A DNA stretch of 64,000 nucleotides from Candidatus Desulfofervidaceae bacterium (lineage in GTDB: Bacteria; Desulfobacterota; Desulfofervidia; Desulfofervidales; Desulfofervidaceae), in assembly GCA_027038965.1 (NCBI GenBank), contig JALWFG010000013.1, positions 1 to 64,000 on the forward strand, written 5' to 3'. This document shows, piece after piece, positions 44,237 to 52,927 of this stretch. Below the pieces are notes generated by a model, which searched no databases, was not told the origin of the DNA, and worked only from the letters and a program-made list of their open reading frames with translations. Numbering within the stretch: the stretch's first letter is position 1; the number at the start of each line of letters is the position of its first letter. The position numbers and the translations under genes are program-made.

Positions 44237-44731
44237 ATGAAATTGGAAGATGTTTTGGCTGTTGAAAAATGGCAGGATTTGGCCAAAGAGCTCCATGAAA
44301 GGTATGGTATGAATGGAGCAGTCAGCAATAGAGAGGGTTTTATTATTCATTCAAATGTAGGTTGGGCTAATGAAGTTTGTCCTTTGATTAAAGGAAACCC
44401 TCAAAGTAGGGTAGTGTGCGCTTCGGTGCAACAAAACATGATTAAAGAAGCGAAAGAGACAAAATCTCCCGTAATAGGTGAATGTGATATTGGTTTTACC
44501 AAATTTGTATTGCCCATTTTTTACCAAGGTGAGTTTCTAGGGGTGGCTGGTGGTTGTGGTGTTTTGTTAGAAGGTAACGAGTTAGATACCTTCTATATAG
44601 CCAAACTTTTAGGAAAAGATGAAAAAGAGGTTCAGGCAATGGTTTCTGAGATAAAACCCATTTCCCAAAACAGGCTTCAGGAGGCCATAGAATTTACCAA
44701 AACTTGGCTTAAAAATGCCCTTAGAATATAA
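44237..44731 (+). CDS. PocR sensory-domain protein
   Basis: A 164-residue protein made of a single PocR ligand-binding domain. It begins with KLEDVLAVEKWQDLAKEL, then NREGFIIHSNVGWANEVCP, and has cysteines at the family positions in NEVCPLIKG, SRVVCASVQQ and IGECDIGFTKFVLPI. PocR domains bind small ligands (hydrocarbon derivatives or metals) and usually precede output domains, but none follows here. TTAAGGAGG before the ATG at 44237 fixes the start. It stands 86 bp ahead of cytochrome c3, so a redox or ligand sensor role is conceivable. Confidence 0.85.
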   Translation: MKLEDVLAVEKWQDLAKELHERYGMNGAVSNREGFIIHSNVGWANEVCPLIKGNPQSRVVCASVQQNMIKEAKETKSPVIGECDIGFTKFVLPIFYQGEFLGVAGGCGVLLEGNELDTFYIAKLLGKDEKEVQAMVSEIKPISQNRLQEAIEFTKTWLKNALRI

Positions 44732-44745
44732 TGATTAAAAATTTC

Positions 44746-44774
44746 TTGACAAAATATGGTGGTATTTTTATATT
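44746..44774 (+). promoter_or_regulatory. Sigma-70 promoter of cytochrome c3
   Basis: TTGACA-N17-TATATT lies 44 bp before the cytochrome start codon and after the PocR gene, so the cytochrome can be expressed on its own. Confidence 0.75.
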
Positions 44775-44817
44775 AGGTAATGTTCAAAATTTGAGAGGAA
44801 AGGAGGTGAGAAAGACC

Positions 44818-45249
44818 ATGAAAAAGGGGAGGTTTTTAATTAGTTTTTTGGCGATAGCGGCCTTTTTAGTGGTAGGTTATACAGTGGCGATGAGTGGTTC
44901 TGGGCCGGAAAACATTGTGATTAAAGATTCTGCCTTTGGCACATTTCACAAAAAGGGCGTTTGTTTCACTCACAAGAAACATGGTGAAATGCTTGGGTGT
45001 GTAAAATGTCATCATACCTACAAAGATGATGCAGCAGTGAAGGCTGGCCCGGTTAAGAAGTGTTCTGCTTGCCACAAGGCTAATCCGGCAGAAAAGAATA
45101 GTCTAGGGTATTGTGAAAGGACTTATAAAGGCAAGGCCCCTGGCTTGAAATGTGCTTATCACATGAACTGCTGGGGATGCCACAAGAAGGCCAAAAAGCA
45201 AGGTAAACCTGCACCTACTAGCTGTAGCAAATGTCATTCTGCTAAGTAA
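44818..45249 (+). CDS. Tetrahaem cytochrome c3 (class III)
   Basis: A 143-residue periplasmic electron carrier. A signal peptide (residues 1-26, KKGRFLISFLAIAAFLVVGY inside) is followed by four CxxCH haem sites: CVKCH (61), CSACH (82), CWGCH (118) and CSKCH (136). Histidines at THKKH (51-55) and CHHTY can serve as axial ligands. This fits the cytochrome c3 of sulfate reducers, which shuttles electrons from hydrogenase or formate dehydrogenase. Three extra cysteines (49, 99, 112) are unusual. AAGGAGGTGA precedes the ATG at 44818. A strong terminator follows. Confidence 0.92.
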   Translation: MKKGRFLISFLAIAAFLVVGYTVAMSGSGPENIVIKDSAFGTFHKKGVCFTHKKHGEMLGCVKCHHTYKDDAAVKAGPVKKCSACHKANPAEKNSLGYCERTYKGKAPGLKCAYHMNCWGCHKKAKKQGKPAPTSCSKCHSAK

Positions 45250-45278
45250 CTTTGTTTTAAGATTTGGTTTTATTTCAT

Positions 45279-45312
45279 AAAGGGGAGCTTAGACTCCCCT
45301 TTGTATTTTTTT
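45279..45312 (+). terminator. Terminator after cytochrome c3
   Basis: AAAGGGGAG pairs with CTCCCCTTT, followed by a T-rich run at 45301-45312. Confidence 0.9.
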
Positions 45313-45385
45313 AAGGCAATTTTTAAATTTGGGCCTTAGGCACGGTTGACAGTCTAGACGCCTTTTGGTATCATTTAACCAGCGT

Positions 45386-45461
<76 letters not shown>

Positions 45462-45476
45462 AAGAAGCAGAGAAGC

Positions 45477-45520
45477 AAAGGTCAGTGAGGAAGGGTTCCG
45501 AGCTGGCCTTTTTGTTTTTT
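45477..45520 (+). terminator. Terminator after tRNA-Ala(GGC)
   Basis: AAAGGTCAG pairs with CTGGCCTTT (one G-T pair) and is followed by TTTG and six T residues. Confidence 0.8.
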
Positions 45521-45653
45521 TAGTCACCTTTTGGCGTAAGATGTGGCTTTAAGATTCTATTTTGAAATAGATGCCTGTAAGGTAGTTTGAGTAAAAAGGC
45601 ACGGTTTTTTAACCTCCTACCTAATCAAATGTGAAATTTGCCCTATTTTATTC

Positions 45654-45682
45654 TTGACAAATTCTTTAATTTATATTATAAA
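45654..45682 (+). promoter_or_regulatory. Strong sigma-70 promoter of sat
   Basis: TTGACA-N17-TATAAA with ideal spacing, about 82 bp before the sat start codon. A strong AAGGAGGAGGTG ribosome-binding site follows, as expected for an abundant energy-metabolism enzyme. Confidence 0.85.
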
Positions 45683-45763
45683 ACGGCCGTTTAATTACAA
45701 TAGGGGTAGTTGTATTAAAGTGAAAAATAAGTATAGGTTTTAACAAAAAGGAGGAGGTGTGCA

Positions 45764-47122
45764 ATGTCAAGTTTATTAATTCAAACGCCTTTACCTCATG
45801 GGGGAAGGCTAGTTGAAAGGGTCATTAGAGATAAGGAAGCGGCCAAAAAGATGATAAAAGGCTGCCCCTCTTATGACATCAAACCTACCTTACATTATGA
45901 GACTGGCGTCCCGGTGCGCAATGTCTATCGTGAGATTATGTCTATTTGTTATGGGTTCTTTAGCCCAGTAGAAGGCTCTATGAAACAAGCAGAGGTAGAA
46001 CGTATTCTTAAGGAACGTCGTCTCCTTAACGATTGGATTTTCCCTTATCCATTGGTATTTGACATTAGCAAGGAGGACTATAAAAAACTTGGTGTTGGAG
46101 CGGGTGATCGTCTTGTTCTTAATCTCAAGGGGAAGCCATTTGCCATTCTTGACATTGAAGAGGTTTGGGAAATTGACAATCCCGAGGAATTGGCTCATAA
46201 GACCTTTGGAACCCCTAAGGACAATCCAGAAGTGGTGAAAGAGCCCTTTGACAAAAAGCATCCCGGCTGGGTGATTTATCGTAGCCTTCAGCCCATTGTT
46301 TTGGCTGGTAAATATACCATCATCAATGAGCCCAAGTTCCGGCCGCCTTTTGATCGCTTTTGGTTCCCACCACGCAAATGCCGCGAGGAGTTTAGTAAAC
46401 GGGGATGGCGGACAGCTATTGCTCACCAAACCCGTAATGTGCCTCATGTAGGGCACGAATTTTTGATGAAAAATGCTGCTTATACTGGCGATGTAGAGCC
46501 TTGCCATGGCATTTTGGTGAATGCCATTATTGGAGTAAAACGTCGGGGTGATTATCCAGATGAAGCCATTGTTGAGGGACAGGAAGCGGTGAGCACAGGC
46601 GGTTATATCAAACCTGAAAGGCGTTTTGTAAGTATATGTCTTTGGGATATGCGTTATGGTAACCCATTAGAATCTTTGTTGCATGGCATTATTCGTCAGA
46701 ATATGGGGTGTACCCACCATATGTTTGGTCGTGACCATGCGGCTGTAGGTGAATACTATGACAAGTGGGCTACCCAAATTCTCTGGACCAAAGGTATTCC
46801 AAGTTATGGTTTTCCTGCTCCCCCAACCGATGTGCCTTATGGACTTACAATTAGGCCTCAGAATATGCGTGAATTTTCTTACTGCCCAACTTGTAAAGAA
46901 ATGGCTTACAGCGAGAGTTGTGGACACAAGCGTGAAAAGCTCAGTGGTAGTTTTCTCCGCGGCATGGTTGCTGAAGGTGTCCAGCCACCTGCTATCATTA
47001 TGCGTCCTGAAGTTTACAAAGTGATTGTTAAGTGGTGGAAACACTTTGGTTATCCATTCTGTAATGAGAAATATGTTATTAACAAAGAGAAAGAGCTTGA
47101 AGTTGATTTGGAAGATCTTTAA
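45764..47122 (+). CDS. sat: Dissimilatory sulfate adenylyltransferase
   Basis: Activates sulfate to adenosine phosphosulfate, the first step of sulfate respiration, in the cytoplasm. At 452 residues it is the single-domain homo-oligomeric form without an APS-kinase tail. The catalytic motifs are QTRNVPHVGHE (about 227) and GRDHAAVGEYY (about 325). The zinc module CPTCKEMAYSESCGH (about 379-393) is typical of the Archaeoglobus/purple-sulfur/SRB type. aprBA and qmo are not in the window. It is followed by a 118-residue partner gene and then a terminator. Confidence 0.96.
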   Translation: MSSLLIQTPLPHGGRLVERVIRDKEAAKKMIKGCPSYDIKPTLHYETGVPVRNVYREIMSICYGFFSPVEGSMKQAEVERILKERRLLNDWIFPYPLVFDISKEDYKKLGVGAGDRLVLNLKGKPFAILDIEEVWEIDNPEELAHKTFGTPKDNPEVVKEPFDKKHPGWVIYRSLQPIVLAGKYTIINEPKFRPPFDRFWFPPRKCREEFSKRGWRTAIAHQTRNVPHVGHEFLMKNAAYTGDVEPCHGILVNAIIGVKRRGDYPDEAIVEGQEAVSTGGYIKPERRFVSICLWDMRYGNPLESLLHGIIRQNMGCTHHMFGRDHAAVGEYYDKWATQILWTKGIPSYGFPAPPTDVPYGLTIRPQNMREFSYCPTCKEMAYSESCGHKREKLSGSFLRGMVAEGVQPPAIIMRPEVYKVIVKWWKHFGYPFCNEKYVINKEKELEVDLEDL

Positions 47123-47148
47123 AAATTAACCTTTGGAGGAGGTTTAAA

Positions 47149-47505
47149 ATGGCTCATTTTATAGTGGTTCTTTTAGATGATAATCGGATGGCAAAGCTCA
47201 GTGGGAGCGGCCTAGAAGATAAAATTAAATATATGTTTGGTGGTGAACTTCGGTGTCTAGAAGTGGAAGTCCCCGAGGAAATTAGCAAAAAGATCTTGGC
47301 AACCTTTGATACAGCTCGGATTGACTCCCGTGGTGCCATTACAGATGTGCCGGTAGCCTTCTTACGGGAACTTTTCAATCAAATTGCTGAAAAGAAATCC
47401 TTGGGGCCTGAGGTGTTAGAAGCGGTTCTGGCTAAGGCCGATGAAATCAAAGAGGCTGCAGCTAAAGAATCTGAATATTTACCACCGCCAGATATAGAAG
47501 TCTAG
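47149..47505 (+). CDS. Small sat-linked protein of unknown function
   Basis: A 118-residue cytoplasmic protein directly after sat, with GGAGGAGG before the ATG. The N-terminal half has strand character (HFIVVLLDDNRMAKLSGSG, LRCLEVEVPEEI) and the C-terminal half is helical and acidic (LRELFNQIAEKKSLGPEVL), ending EYLPPPDIEV. I recall similar small genes next to sat in other sulfate reducers but cannot name a function. Single cysteine (LRCLEV). A partner or regulator of Sat is inferred from linkage. Confidence 0.8.
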   Translation: MAHFIVVLLDDNRMAKLSGSGLEDKIKYMFGGELRCLEVEVPEEISKKILATFDTARIDSRGAITDVPVAFLRELFNQIAEKKSLGPEVLEAVLAKADEIKEAAAKESEYLPPPDIEV

Positions 47506-47538
47506 GCTGCGTGAACGTGAATGATATTTGATGCCATC

Positions 47539-47575
47539 AAAAGGGCCGTCTAGAAAGGCGGCCTTTATTTTTTTC
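47539..47575 (+). terminator. Terminator of the sat operon
   Basis: AAAGGGCCG pairs with CGGCCTTT (one bulged G) around TCTAGAAAGG, followed by a long T-rich run. Confidence 0.85.
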
Positions 47576-47600
47576 TTAGGCATTTATTTTCATAGTTGCT

Positions 47601-48605
47601 ATGAAAGAAAGAGAACTAATTTCTTTGTTTAATAAGATTGCCAAAGAGCTGCATCATTCCTCTCTTATCAAAGGGATTGGTGACGATGCAGCCGTTATCT
47701 CCCTAACTTCAGAAGACAATCTTTTAGTAACTGCTGACCTTATGATAGAAGATATCCATTTTATCAGAGATATTACTCCGCCTTATGCCTTGGGTTATAA
47801 GGCCTTAACTATCAGCTTGAGTGATATTGCGGCCATGGGGGGATGTCCTGATTTTTTTACCCTTTCAGTTGGTTTTCCCTGCCTGGAAGATTCGTATTTT
47901 TCTGAATTTAGCGCCGGACTAAAGGCGGCCTCTCAAAAATTTAGGGTAGACCTTATTGGGGGAGATACTGTAAAATCAGAAAAGATAGTTGTTAATACTA
48001 CTGTCTTGGGGCGTGTGAAGGCAAAAAAGGTGTTGTTACGTTCTTGTGCTCAGGTAGGAGATATAATCTTGGTAAGTGGATATGTGGGAGATTCGGCCGC
48101 TGGTCTTGCCCTTTTGAAGCAGGGAATAAAGTCCCCAGATTTGGACCCTTTGATAAGGGCCCACCTTATGCCTGAACCCGAGGTGTTATTAGGTCAGTGT
48201 TTGGCTGATTTGGACGGTGTTCACGCGGCCATTGATTTATCCGATGGGATTGCTACTGACTTGGCTTGGATTTGCACTCAGAGTGGGGTAGGGGCAAGAA
48301 TCTTTGAAGAAAGGCTTCCCATTTCTGAGCTTTGTGTCCAGGCGGCGAATTTTCTGGGGTTGAATGCCTTAAATTGGGCTCTTAGTGGAGGAGAGGATTA
48401 CAAACTTCTTTTTACTGTGGCCCCTGAGGCTGTTTCCCAGATAAAAGAGGCCGTTTTTAGAAAATTGCAGAGGAGACTGTTTGAAATTGGGGAAATTACC
48501 GACGGAAAAGGAACAATGCTTGTTACCACATCTGGAGAGCAAAGGGACATTACCTTTGAGGGTTATGAACATTTCAGGGCCTTTGAAAGCCACCTGCCTG
48601 TATAA
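47601..48605 (+). CDS. thiL: Thiamine-monophosphate kinase
   Basis: A 334-residue ATP-dependent kinase making thiamine diphosphate. It shows GIGDDAAVISLTSEDNLLVTAD, YALGYKALTISLSDIAAMGG, DLIGGDTVKSEKIVVNTTVLG, AAIDLSDGIATDLAWIC and ALSGGEDYKLLFT (each cited within limit), the AIR-synthetase-fold signatures of ThiL. The ribosome-binding site is weak. Its last 43 bp overlap the convergent uvrA. Confidence 0.95.
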   Translation: MKERELISLFNKIAKELHHSSLIKGIGDDAAVISLTSEDNLLVTADLMIEDIHFIRDITPPYALGYKALTISLSDIAAMGGCPDFFTLSVGFPCLEDSYFSEFSAGLKAASQKFRVDLIGGDTVKSEKIVVNTTVLGRVKAKKVLLRSCAQVGDIILVSGYVGDSAAGLALLKQGIKSPDLDPLIRAHLMPEPEVLLGQCLADLDGVHAAIDLSDGIATDLAWICTQSGVGARIFEERLPISELCVQAANFLGLNALNWALSGGEDYKLLFTVAPEAVSQIKEAVFRKLQRRLFEIGEITDGKGTMLVTTSGEQRDITFEGYEHFRAFESHLPV

Positions 48606-51022
48606 GAGGCTTTATTTTGAGAAATTTCACTTGGTGTGCCCATGGCAACGATTTCCCCTCCATTTTCCCCACCTTCAGGACCGAGGTCAACAATGTAATC
48701 TGAAGCGGCAATAATATCTAGGTTGTGTTCTATAATGAGCACGGTGTTTCCTTTGGCAACCAGCCTTTTAAATATTTTAATGAGCCTTTCTACATCGGCC
48801 CTATGGAGTCCGGTTGAAGGTTCATCCAAGATATAGAGAGTTCTTCCTTCTTCCCTTTTGCAAAGTTCTGAGGCCAACTTAATACGCTGGGCCTCTCCGC
48901 CAGAGAGGGTGTAACTTGGTTGTCCTAGGGTCAGATAGCCTAATCCAATCTCATCAAGGGTCTTTAAAGGTTGATATATTTTGGGAATAGAGCCAAAGAA
49001 ATCCATCGCTTCGCTGACAGTCATCTCCAATACCTGAGCAATATTTTTGCCTTTATACTGAATTTTTAATGTTTCTTTATTGTAGCGTGTGCCTCCACAA
49101 ATCTCACAATCTACATAGACATCGGGCAAAAAACTCATTTCAAGCTTTGTCTTCCCCTGCCCCTGACAGTGTTCACACCTTCCTCCTTTTACGTTAAAGG
49201 AAAAATGACTGGGGCGAAATCCTTTAATCCTTGCTGCCGGGACCTGAGAAAAAAGATTCCTGATTTGAGTCCAAAAGCCAACATAAGTAGCTGGGGTAGA
49301 ACGAGGGGTGCGTCCAATCGGGCTATGGTCTACAATCAACACCCTTTTTACGGCTTGCCAACCTTTAATGTCGGTGTGATTGGGAGGAGGTATTTGACCG
49401 TTTAACCTAGCCTTGAGCCCCTTGTAAATTACTTCTATAACAAGAGAACTTTTCCCCGATCCCGAAACTCCAGTCACACATAAAAGCACTCCAAGAGGCA
49501 ATTTGACATTGATATTCTTGAGATTGAAGGCTTTGGCATTTTTTATTTCTAGCCAACTCGAAGGCCGAAGGGGAGAACGATTGAATTTGAATGGCCTTTT
49601 TAAATACTGGCCTGTTATGGAGTGAGGATTTCTTTTTATTTCATTTGGTGTGCCCATGGCAATGATTTTGCCTCCCCTTACCCCAGCACTAGGCCCGAGA
49701 TCGATTACAAAATCTGCCGCTTCAATGGTTTCAGGGTCGTGTTCTACAACAATAACCGTATTTCCTCTATCACGAAGTTTTTTGAGGATATTTATCAACA
49801 TAGCATTGTCCCGAGGATGAAGTCCAATGGTAGGTTCATCCAAGATGTAGCAAACGCCTTTCAGATTGGAACCAAGTTGCGCTGCCAGACGGATTCTTTG
49901 AGCTTCTCCTCCTGAAAGGGTATTGCCACTTCGGTCAAGGGTAAGATAACCAAGCCCTACTTCTTTTAAAAAAGAAAGTCTTTTTAGAATTTCAGGCAAA
50001 ATAGATTTGGCGATAGCTTGTTCCCGAGCATCTAGTGGCAAATTGGGAATTTCCTTTAAAAGCCTTTCTACACTTTTTTGTTGAAGACTAGCGATATCTT
50101 CTCCCCCAATTCTGAAGGATAAGGCCATTTTATTTAACCGTTTCCCTTGGCATAGGGGGCATATCTTTTCTCCTTTTACCCCTAGACCTCCACATTCAGG
50201 GCAGGCTCCCATAGGGCTATTAAAGGAAAAAAGTCTAGGGTCAGGCGAAGGTAAACCAATCCGACAACGAGGACAGAAACGTCGTTCGCTATAAAGGACC
50301 TCATTTTCAAGATTTGTAATAACCACAGTGCCTCGGCCTTCTTTTAGAGCGAAGAGTAAGGTCCTTTTAAGATTACCAAAGTTTTGGCAAGTTATCTTGA
50401 ATTTATCAATTACAAATTCAATGTCGTGTTCTTGATAACGGTTCAAGTCAGGGGGCAACTTTGTTAGGTTATGATACCTTCCATCAATCCTGATTTCTTG
50501 AATCCCTTTCTTCAAGGCCTCCTTAAAGATTTCCTTATGCCATCCCTTCTTTCTTCTTACTTTGGGGGCAAGAATTACAACCTTTTCCCCTTTCCATTTG
50601 TCAAAAATGGTTTCTAAGATAGTAGTTTGAGACATTGGTTGGACGAGGTGTCCGCAATAAGGACAAAATTGTTTACTGGCCTTGGCAAACAATAGACGGA
50701 GGTAATGATAAATCTCAGTAATGGTGGCTACGGTAGAACGCTGGGTAAAAATGCTACTGCGTTGGTTAATAGCCACTGTAGGGGGAATTCCCCTTAAGAG
50801 GTCCAAATCAGGCTTCGCTAGGACTTGCAAGTATTGTCTTACATAAGCAGGTAAGGTTTCTAAATAACGTCTTTGTCCTTCAGCAAACAAAATGTCAAAG
50901 GCCAGAGTGGTTTTCCCAGAGCCGCTGATGCCAGTAATGACTACTAACTTATCTCGGGGGATTTTAAGACTAATATTTTTGAGGTTATGCTCTCTAGCAC
51001 CATAAATTTCTATAAACGACAT
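48563..51022 (-). CDS. uvrA: Compact excinuclease subunit UvrA
   Basis: DNA-damage recognition ATPase of nucleotide excision repair. Both ABC modules are intact: Walker A GISGSGKTTLAFD (about 30) and GVSGSGKSSLVIE (about 510), and signatures NTLSGGEAQRIRLA and YTLSGGEAQRIKLA. The UvrB-binding region is present (LAPKVRRKKGWHKEIF). At 819 residues it is about 120 shorter than usual. The gap falls between CPECGGLG and CPLCQGKRLN, exactly where the DNA-binding insertion domain belongs. The C-terminal zinc finger (CEHCQGQG, CEICGGTRY) is kept. No frame disruption is seen. Confidence 0.93.
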   Translation of the reverse strand: MSFIEIYGAREHNLKNISLKIPRDKLVVITGISGSGKTTLAFDILFAEGQRRYLETLPAYVRQYLQVLAKPDLDLLRGIPPTVAINQRSSIFTQRSTVATITEIYHYLRLLFAKASKQFCPYCGHLVQPMSQTTILETIFDKWKGEKVVILAPKVRRKKGWHKEIFKEALKKGIQEIRIDGRYHNLTKLPPDLNRYQEHDIEFVIDKFKITCQNFGNLKRTLLFALKEGRGTVVITNLENEVLYSERRFCPRCRIGLPSPDPRLFSFNSPMGACPECGGLGVKGEKICPLCQGKRLNKMALSFRIGGEDIASLQQKSVERLLKEIPNLPLDAREQAIAKSILPEILKRLSFLKEVGLGYLTLDRSGNTLSGGEAQRIRLAAQLGSNLKGVCYILDEPTIGLHPRDNAMLINILKKLRDRGNTVIVVEHDPETIEAADFVIDLGPSAGVRGGKIIAMGTPNEIKRNPHSITGQYLKRPFKFNRSPLRPSSWLEIKNAKAFNLKNINVKLPLGVLLCVTGVSGSGKSSLVIEVIYKGLKARLNGQIPPPNHTDIKGWQAVKRVLIVDHSPIGRTPRSTPATYVGFWTQIRNLFSQVPAARIKGFRPSHFSFNVKGGRCEHCQGQGKTKLEMSFLPDVYVDCEICGGTRYNKETLKIQYKGKNIAQVLEMTVSEAMDFFGSIPKIYQPLKTLDEIGLGYLTLGQPSYTLSGGEAQRIKLASELCKREEGRTLYILDEPSTGLHRADVERLIKIFKRLVAKGNTVLIIEHNLDIIAASDYIVDLGPEGGENGGEIVAMGTPSEISQNKASYTGRWLSKALKCS

Positions 51023-51069
51023 ATACGGTTAGGGCAATGGACTAAATGAAAAAGGATTTACATATTTTT

Positions 51070-51300
51070 TTAGACTGCTTCTACTGATTTTACTTCGGGA
51101 ATCTCTTTTTTTAGATAGTTTTCTACTCCCATTTTCAGAGTCATTTGGGACATAGGACACCCAGCACAAGCCCCTCTTAATTTTACCTTTACTACTCCGT
51201 CAACTATATCAACTAATTCAATATCTCCTCCATCGGCTTGGAGCTGAGGCCTAATGCGATTTATTACTAACTGCACCTTATCTTTCAATTCTGAGTTCAT
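51070..51300 (-). CDS. NifU C-terminal (Nfu) iron-sulfur carrier
   Basis: A 76-residue Nfu domain, IRPQLQADGGDIELVDIVDG then GACAGCPMSQMTLKMGVE, with the CxxC pair that binds an iron-sulfur cluster between two subunits. Free Nfu proteins deliver clusters to target enzymes. It follows the SpeD-2 gene by 29 bp on the same strand and precedes uvrA by 47 bp. Confidence 0.93.
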   Translation of the reverse strand: MNSELKDKVQLVINRIRPQLQADGGDIELVDIVDGVVKVKLRGACAGCPMSQMTLKMGVENYLKKEIPEVKSVEAV

Positions 51301-51329
51301 TTCATTCCTCCTATTGTATTAAATGAGTT

Positions 51330-51671
51330 CTACCCTCTCTTCAGGTTAAGGACTTGAATTTTCTGAGGGTTTAAATATTTCTTTAATATAGGAATAACCT
51401 TTTCTAAGTCTACATAAGGGGCGGATGTGTAAATGTCAATTGCAGCATATCCTACTTCCGGCCATGAATGAATACTCATGAAAGATTCGTTTAAAAGGGC
51501 AACAGCGCTTAGCCCCTGAGGATTAAACTTATGGGTTTTGATATCTACCAATGTAGCTCCTGAAACCTCTACACTCTTCTTTAGCATTTCTTCTACATAT
51601 TGAGGAGAATCCAAATTTTCCCCTCTACATCCCCATACCTCTACAATCAAATGTTTCCCCGCACATGCCAT
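51330..51671 (-). CDS. speD: AdoMet decarboxylase-like protein (SpeD 2)
   Basis: A 113-residue SpeD-family protein, about the length of the Thermotoga enzyme without its tail. GKHLIVEVWGC opens the domain. The processing region is NESFMSIHSWPEVGYAAID: Ser63 and His68 are kept. However, the donor Cys83 is Ser (DIYTS) and His64 is Phe. It lies 27 bp downstream of bpsA, whose aminopropyl transfers need decarboxylated AdoMet. Normal decarboxylase activity, altered substrate (ornithine or arginine) or a partner role with SpeD 1 are all possible. Confidence 0.87.
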   Translation of the reverse strand: MACAGKHLIVEVWGCRGENLDSPQYVEEMLKKSVEVSGATLVDIKTHKFNPQGLSAVALLNESFMSIHSWPEVGYAAIDIYTSAPYVDLEKVIPILKKYLNPQKIQVLNLKRG

Positions 51672-51698
51672 TCCACCCCCTCCTTTATGTATTTGCCC

Positions 51699-52730
51699 TT
51701 AAGGGCAGGTAACATATGCTTCATCATCATAATAAAGCTCTCTTTCCCACTCTACTTTACCTTTAACCAGCGGCTTAGGTTTTTCTACTGCATAAAGACG
51801 GAAAAGATTAGAGGTGTAAAAATCCACTTCTGGAGATTCTACAGTTACGGGTGCCTCCTTAGCTACCCTAAGCTCAAGTTTGAGGACATCGTCTCTGTCC
51901 AGAAGATAAGTCTGAAAATTACGGATGATGTCCGTGATAGTAAATCCCATTTCTAAAATGTCTTTCTGGATTTGCCTCCATTTCCGCCGAGATGCTTCCA
52001 GATGGGTGAGCCCAAAGTATCCTACGCATCCTTCTCCCTTCAGTCCTTCTACACACCGGGATAGAAATAACCTTAATCCTCCAATGGTTTCTACAGGATC
52101 TGTTAAGAAGACATCATATTGAGCTTTAAGTTTGTCTTCAATGGGGAACCGGGCATCATACTTAATAGTTTCTACTTCCCAACCTTCGTTCTTGGCTACC
52201 TGATTGATGAAATTGATAATTCTCTCATCTATTTCAAGCACGGTAACTTTTTTAGGCCAGCCTGAAGCCAGGAGGGCTAAGGAGGTAAGGTCATCATCTC
52301 CAAGTAAGAGAAAACTTTTGCCTTCTACATCCCCTACCTCATACATAAAAAGTACCCGACTAACCGTATCTGAGGGCATTACATATCCCTGATCATATTC
52401 AGAAATGGCCTTAGGTCTATTTTGAGCTATGTCTTGGAATTTATTTAAAAGCTGATGATACTTCTCCGTGGTGATTGTTTTTCCACCACAGACAGGACAA
52501 CGGACGGATTCAAATGCAGAAACACCCAATTGGCTGGCCTGGCTTTTGCCCTTTTCAGTAATTCTAAAAAGCCCATTTTGATATTCAATAAAACCTTGTT
52601 TTAAGAGTTTTTTAAGAGTTTTTTGGGTGGTAGGTAAATCAACGTCTATAGATTTGATAAGCTTCCAGTATGTGAGAGGTTTAGCTAATAAAACCCGCAA
52701 CGCAAGATATGCAACCCTTTCTTCGGCCAA
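51699..52730 (-). CDS. bpsA: N4-bis(aminopropyl)spermidine synthase
   Basis: A 343-residue branched-chain polyamine synthase that adds two aminopropyl groups to spermidine. Residues 1-75 are a winged-helix region (TYWKLIKSIDVDLPTTQKTL) and a CPVCGG zinc pair. The catalytic domain has FLLLGDDDLTSLALLASG (the GDDD signature), VLEIDERIINFIN and YDVFLTDPVETIGGLRLFL. The C-terminal YYDDEAYVTCP tail is typical. Branched polyamines protect nucleic acids at high temperature, so the gene points to a thermophile. It forms an operon with SpeD 2. Confidence 0.92.
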   Translation of the reverse strand: MAEERVAYLALRVLLAKPLTYWKLIKSIDVDLPTTQKTLKKLLKQGFIEYQNGLFRITEKGKSQASQLGVSAFESVRCPVCGGKTITTEKYHQLLNKFQDIAQNRPKAISEYDQGYVMPSDTVSRVLFMYEVGDVEGKSFLLLGDDDLTSLALLASGWPKKVTVLEIDERIINFINQVAKNEGWEVETIKYDARFPIEDKLKAQYDVFLTDPVETIGGLRLFLSRCVEGLKGEGCVGYFGLTHLEASRRKWRQIQKDILEMGFTITDIIRNFQTYLLDRDDVLKLELRVAKEAPVTVESPEVDFYTSNLFRLYAVEKPKPLVKGKVEWERELYYDDEAYVTCP

Positions 52731-52927
52731 TCTCCCCTCCTCTCTAAGCTGATTTCTCTTGTTTGAAATAATATTACACTACATCGATCGGCGCTCATAG
52801 CGGCCTCATATTTACATGAACTGAATGCAATGTCAAGGGTTAATATAAAAGTCTCCTCAATATTGGTTATTGTTTTTTTTAGTTTTAATGATAAAGTTAA
52901 AAAAATAATACCAATTAGAGATGAAAA

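Noticed and set aside
45890-46507. 205-codon frame antisense to sat
   Set aside because: It is the mirror of a highly conserved gene; its length reflects sat codon usage, not coding.
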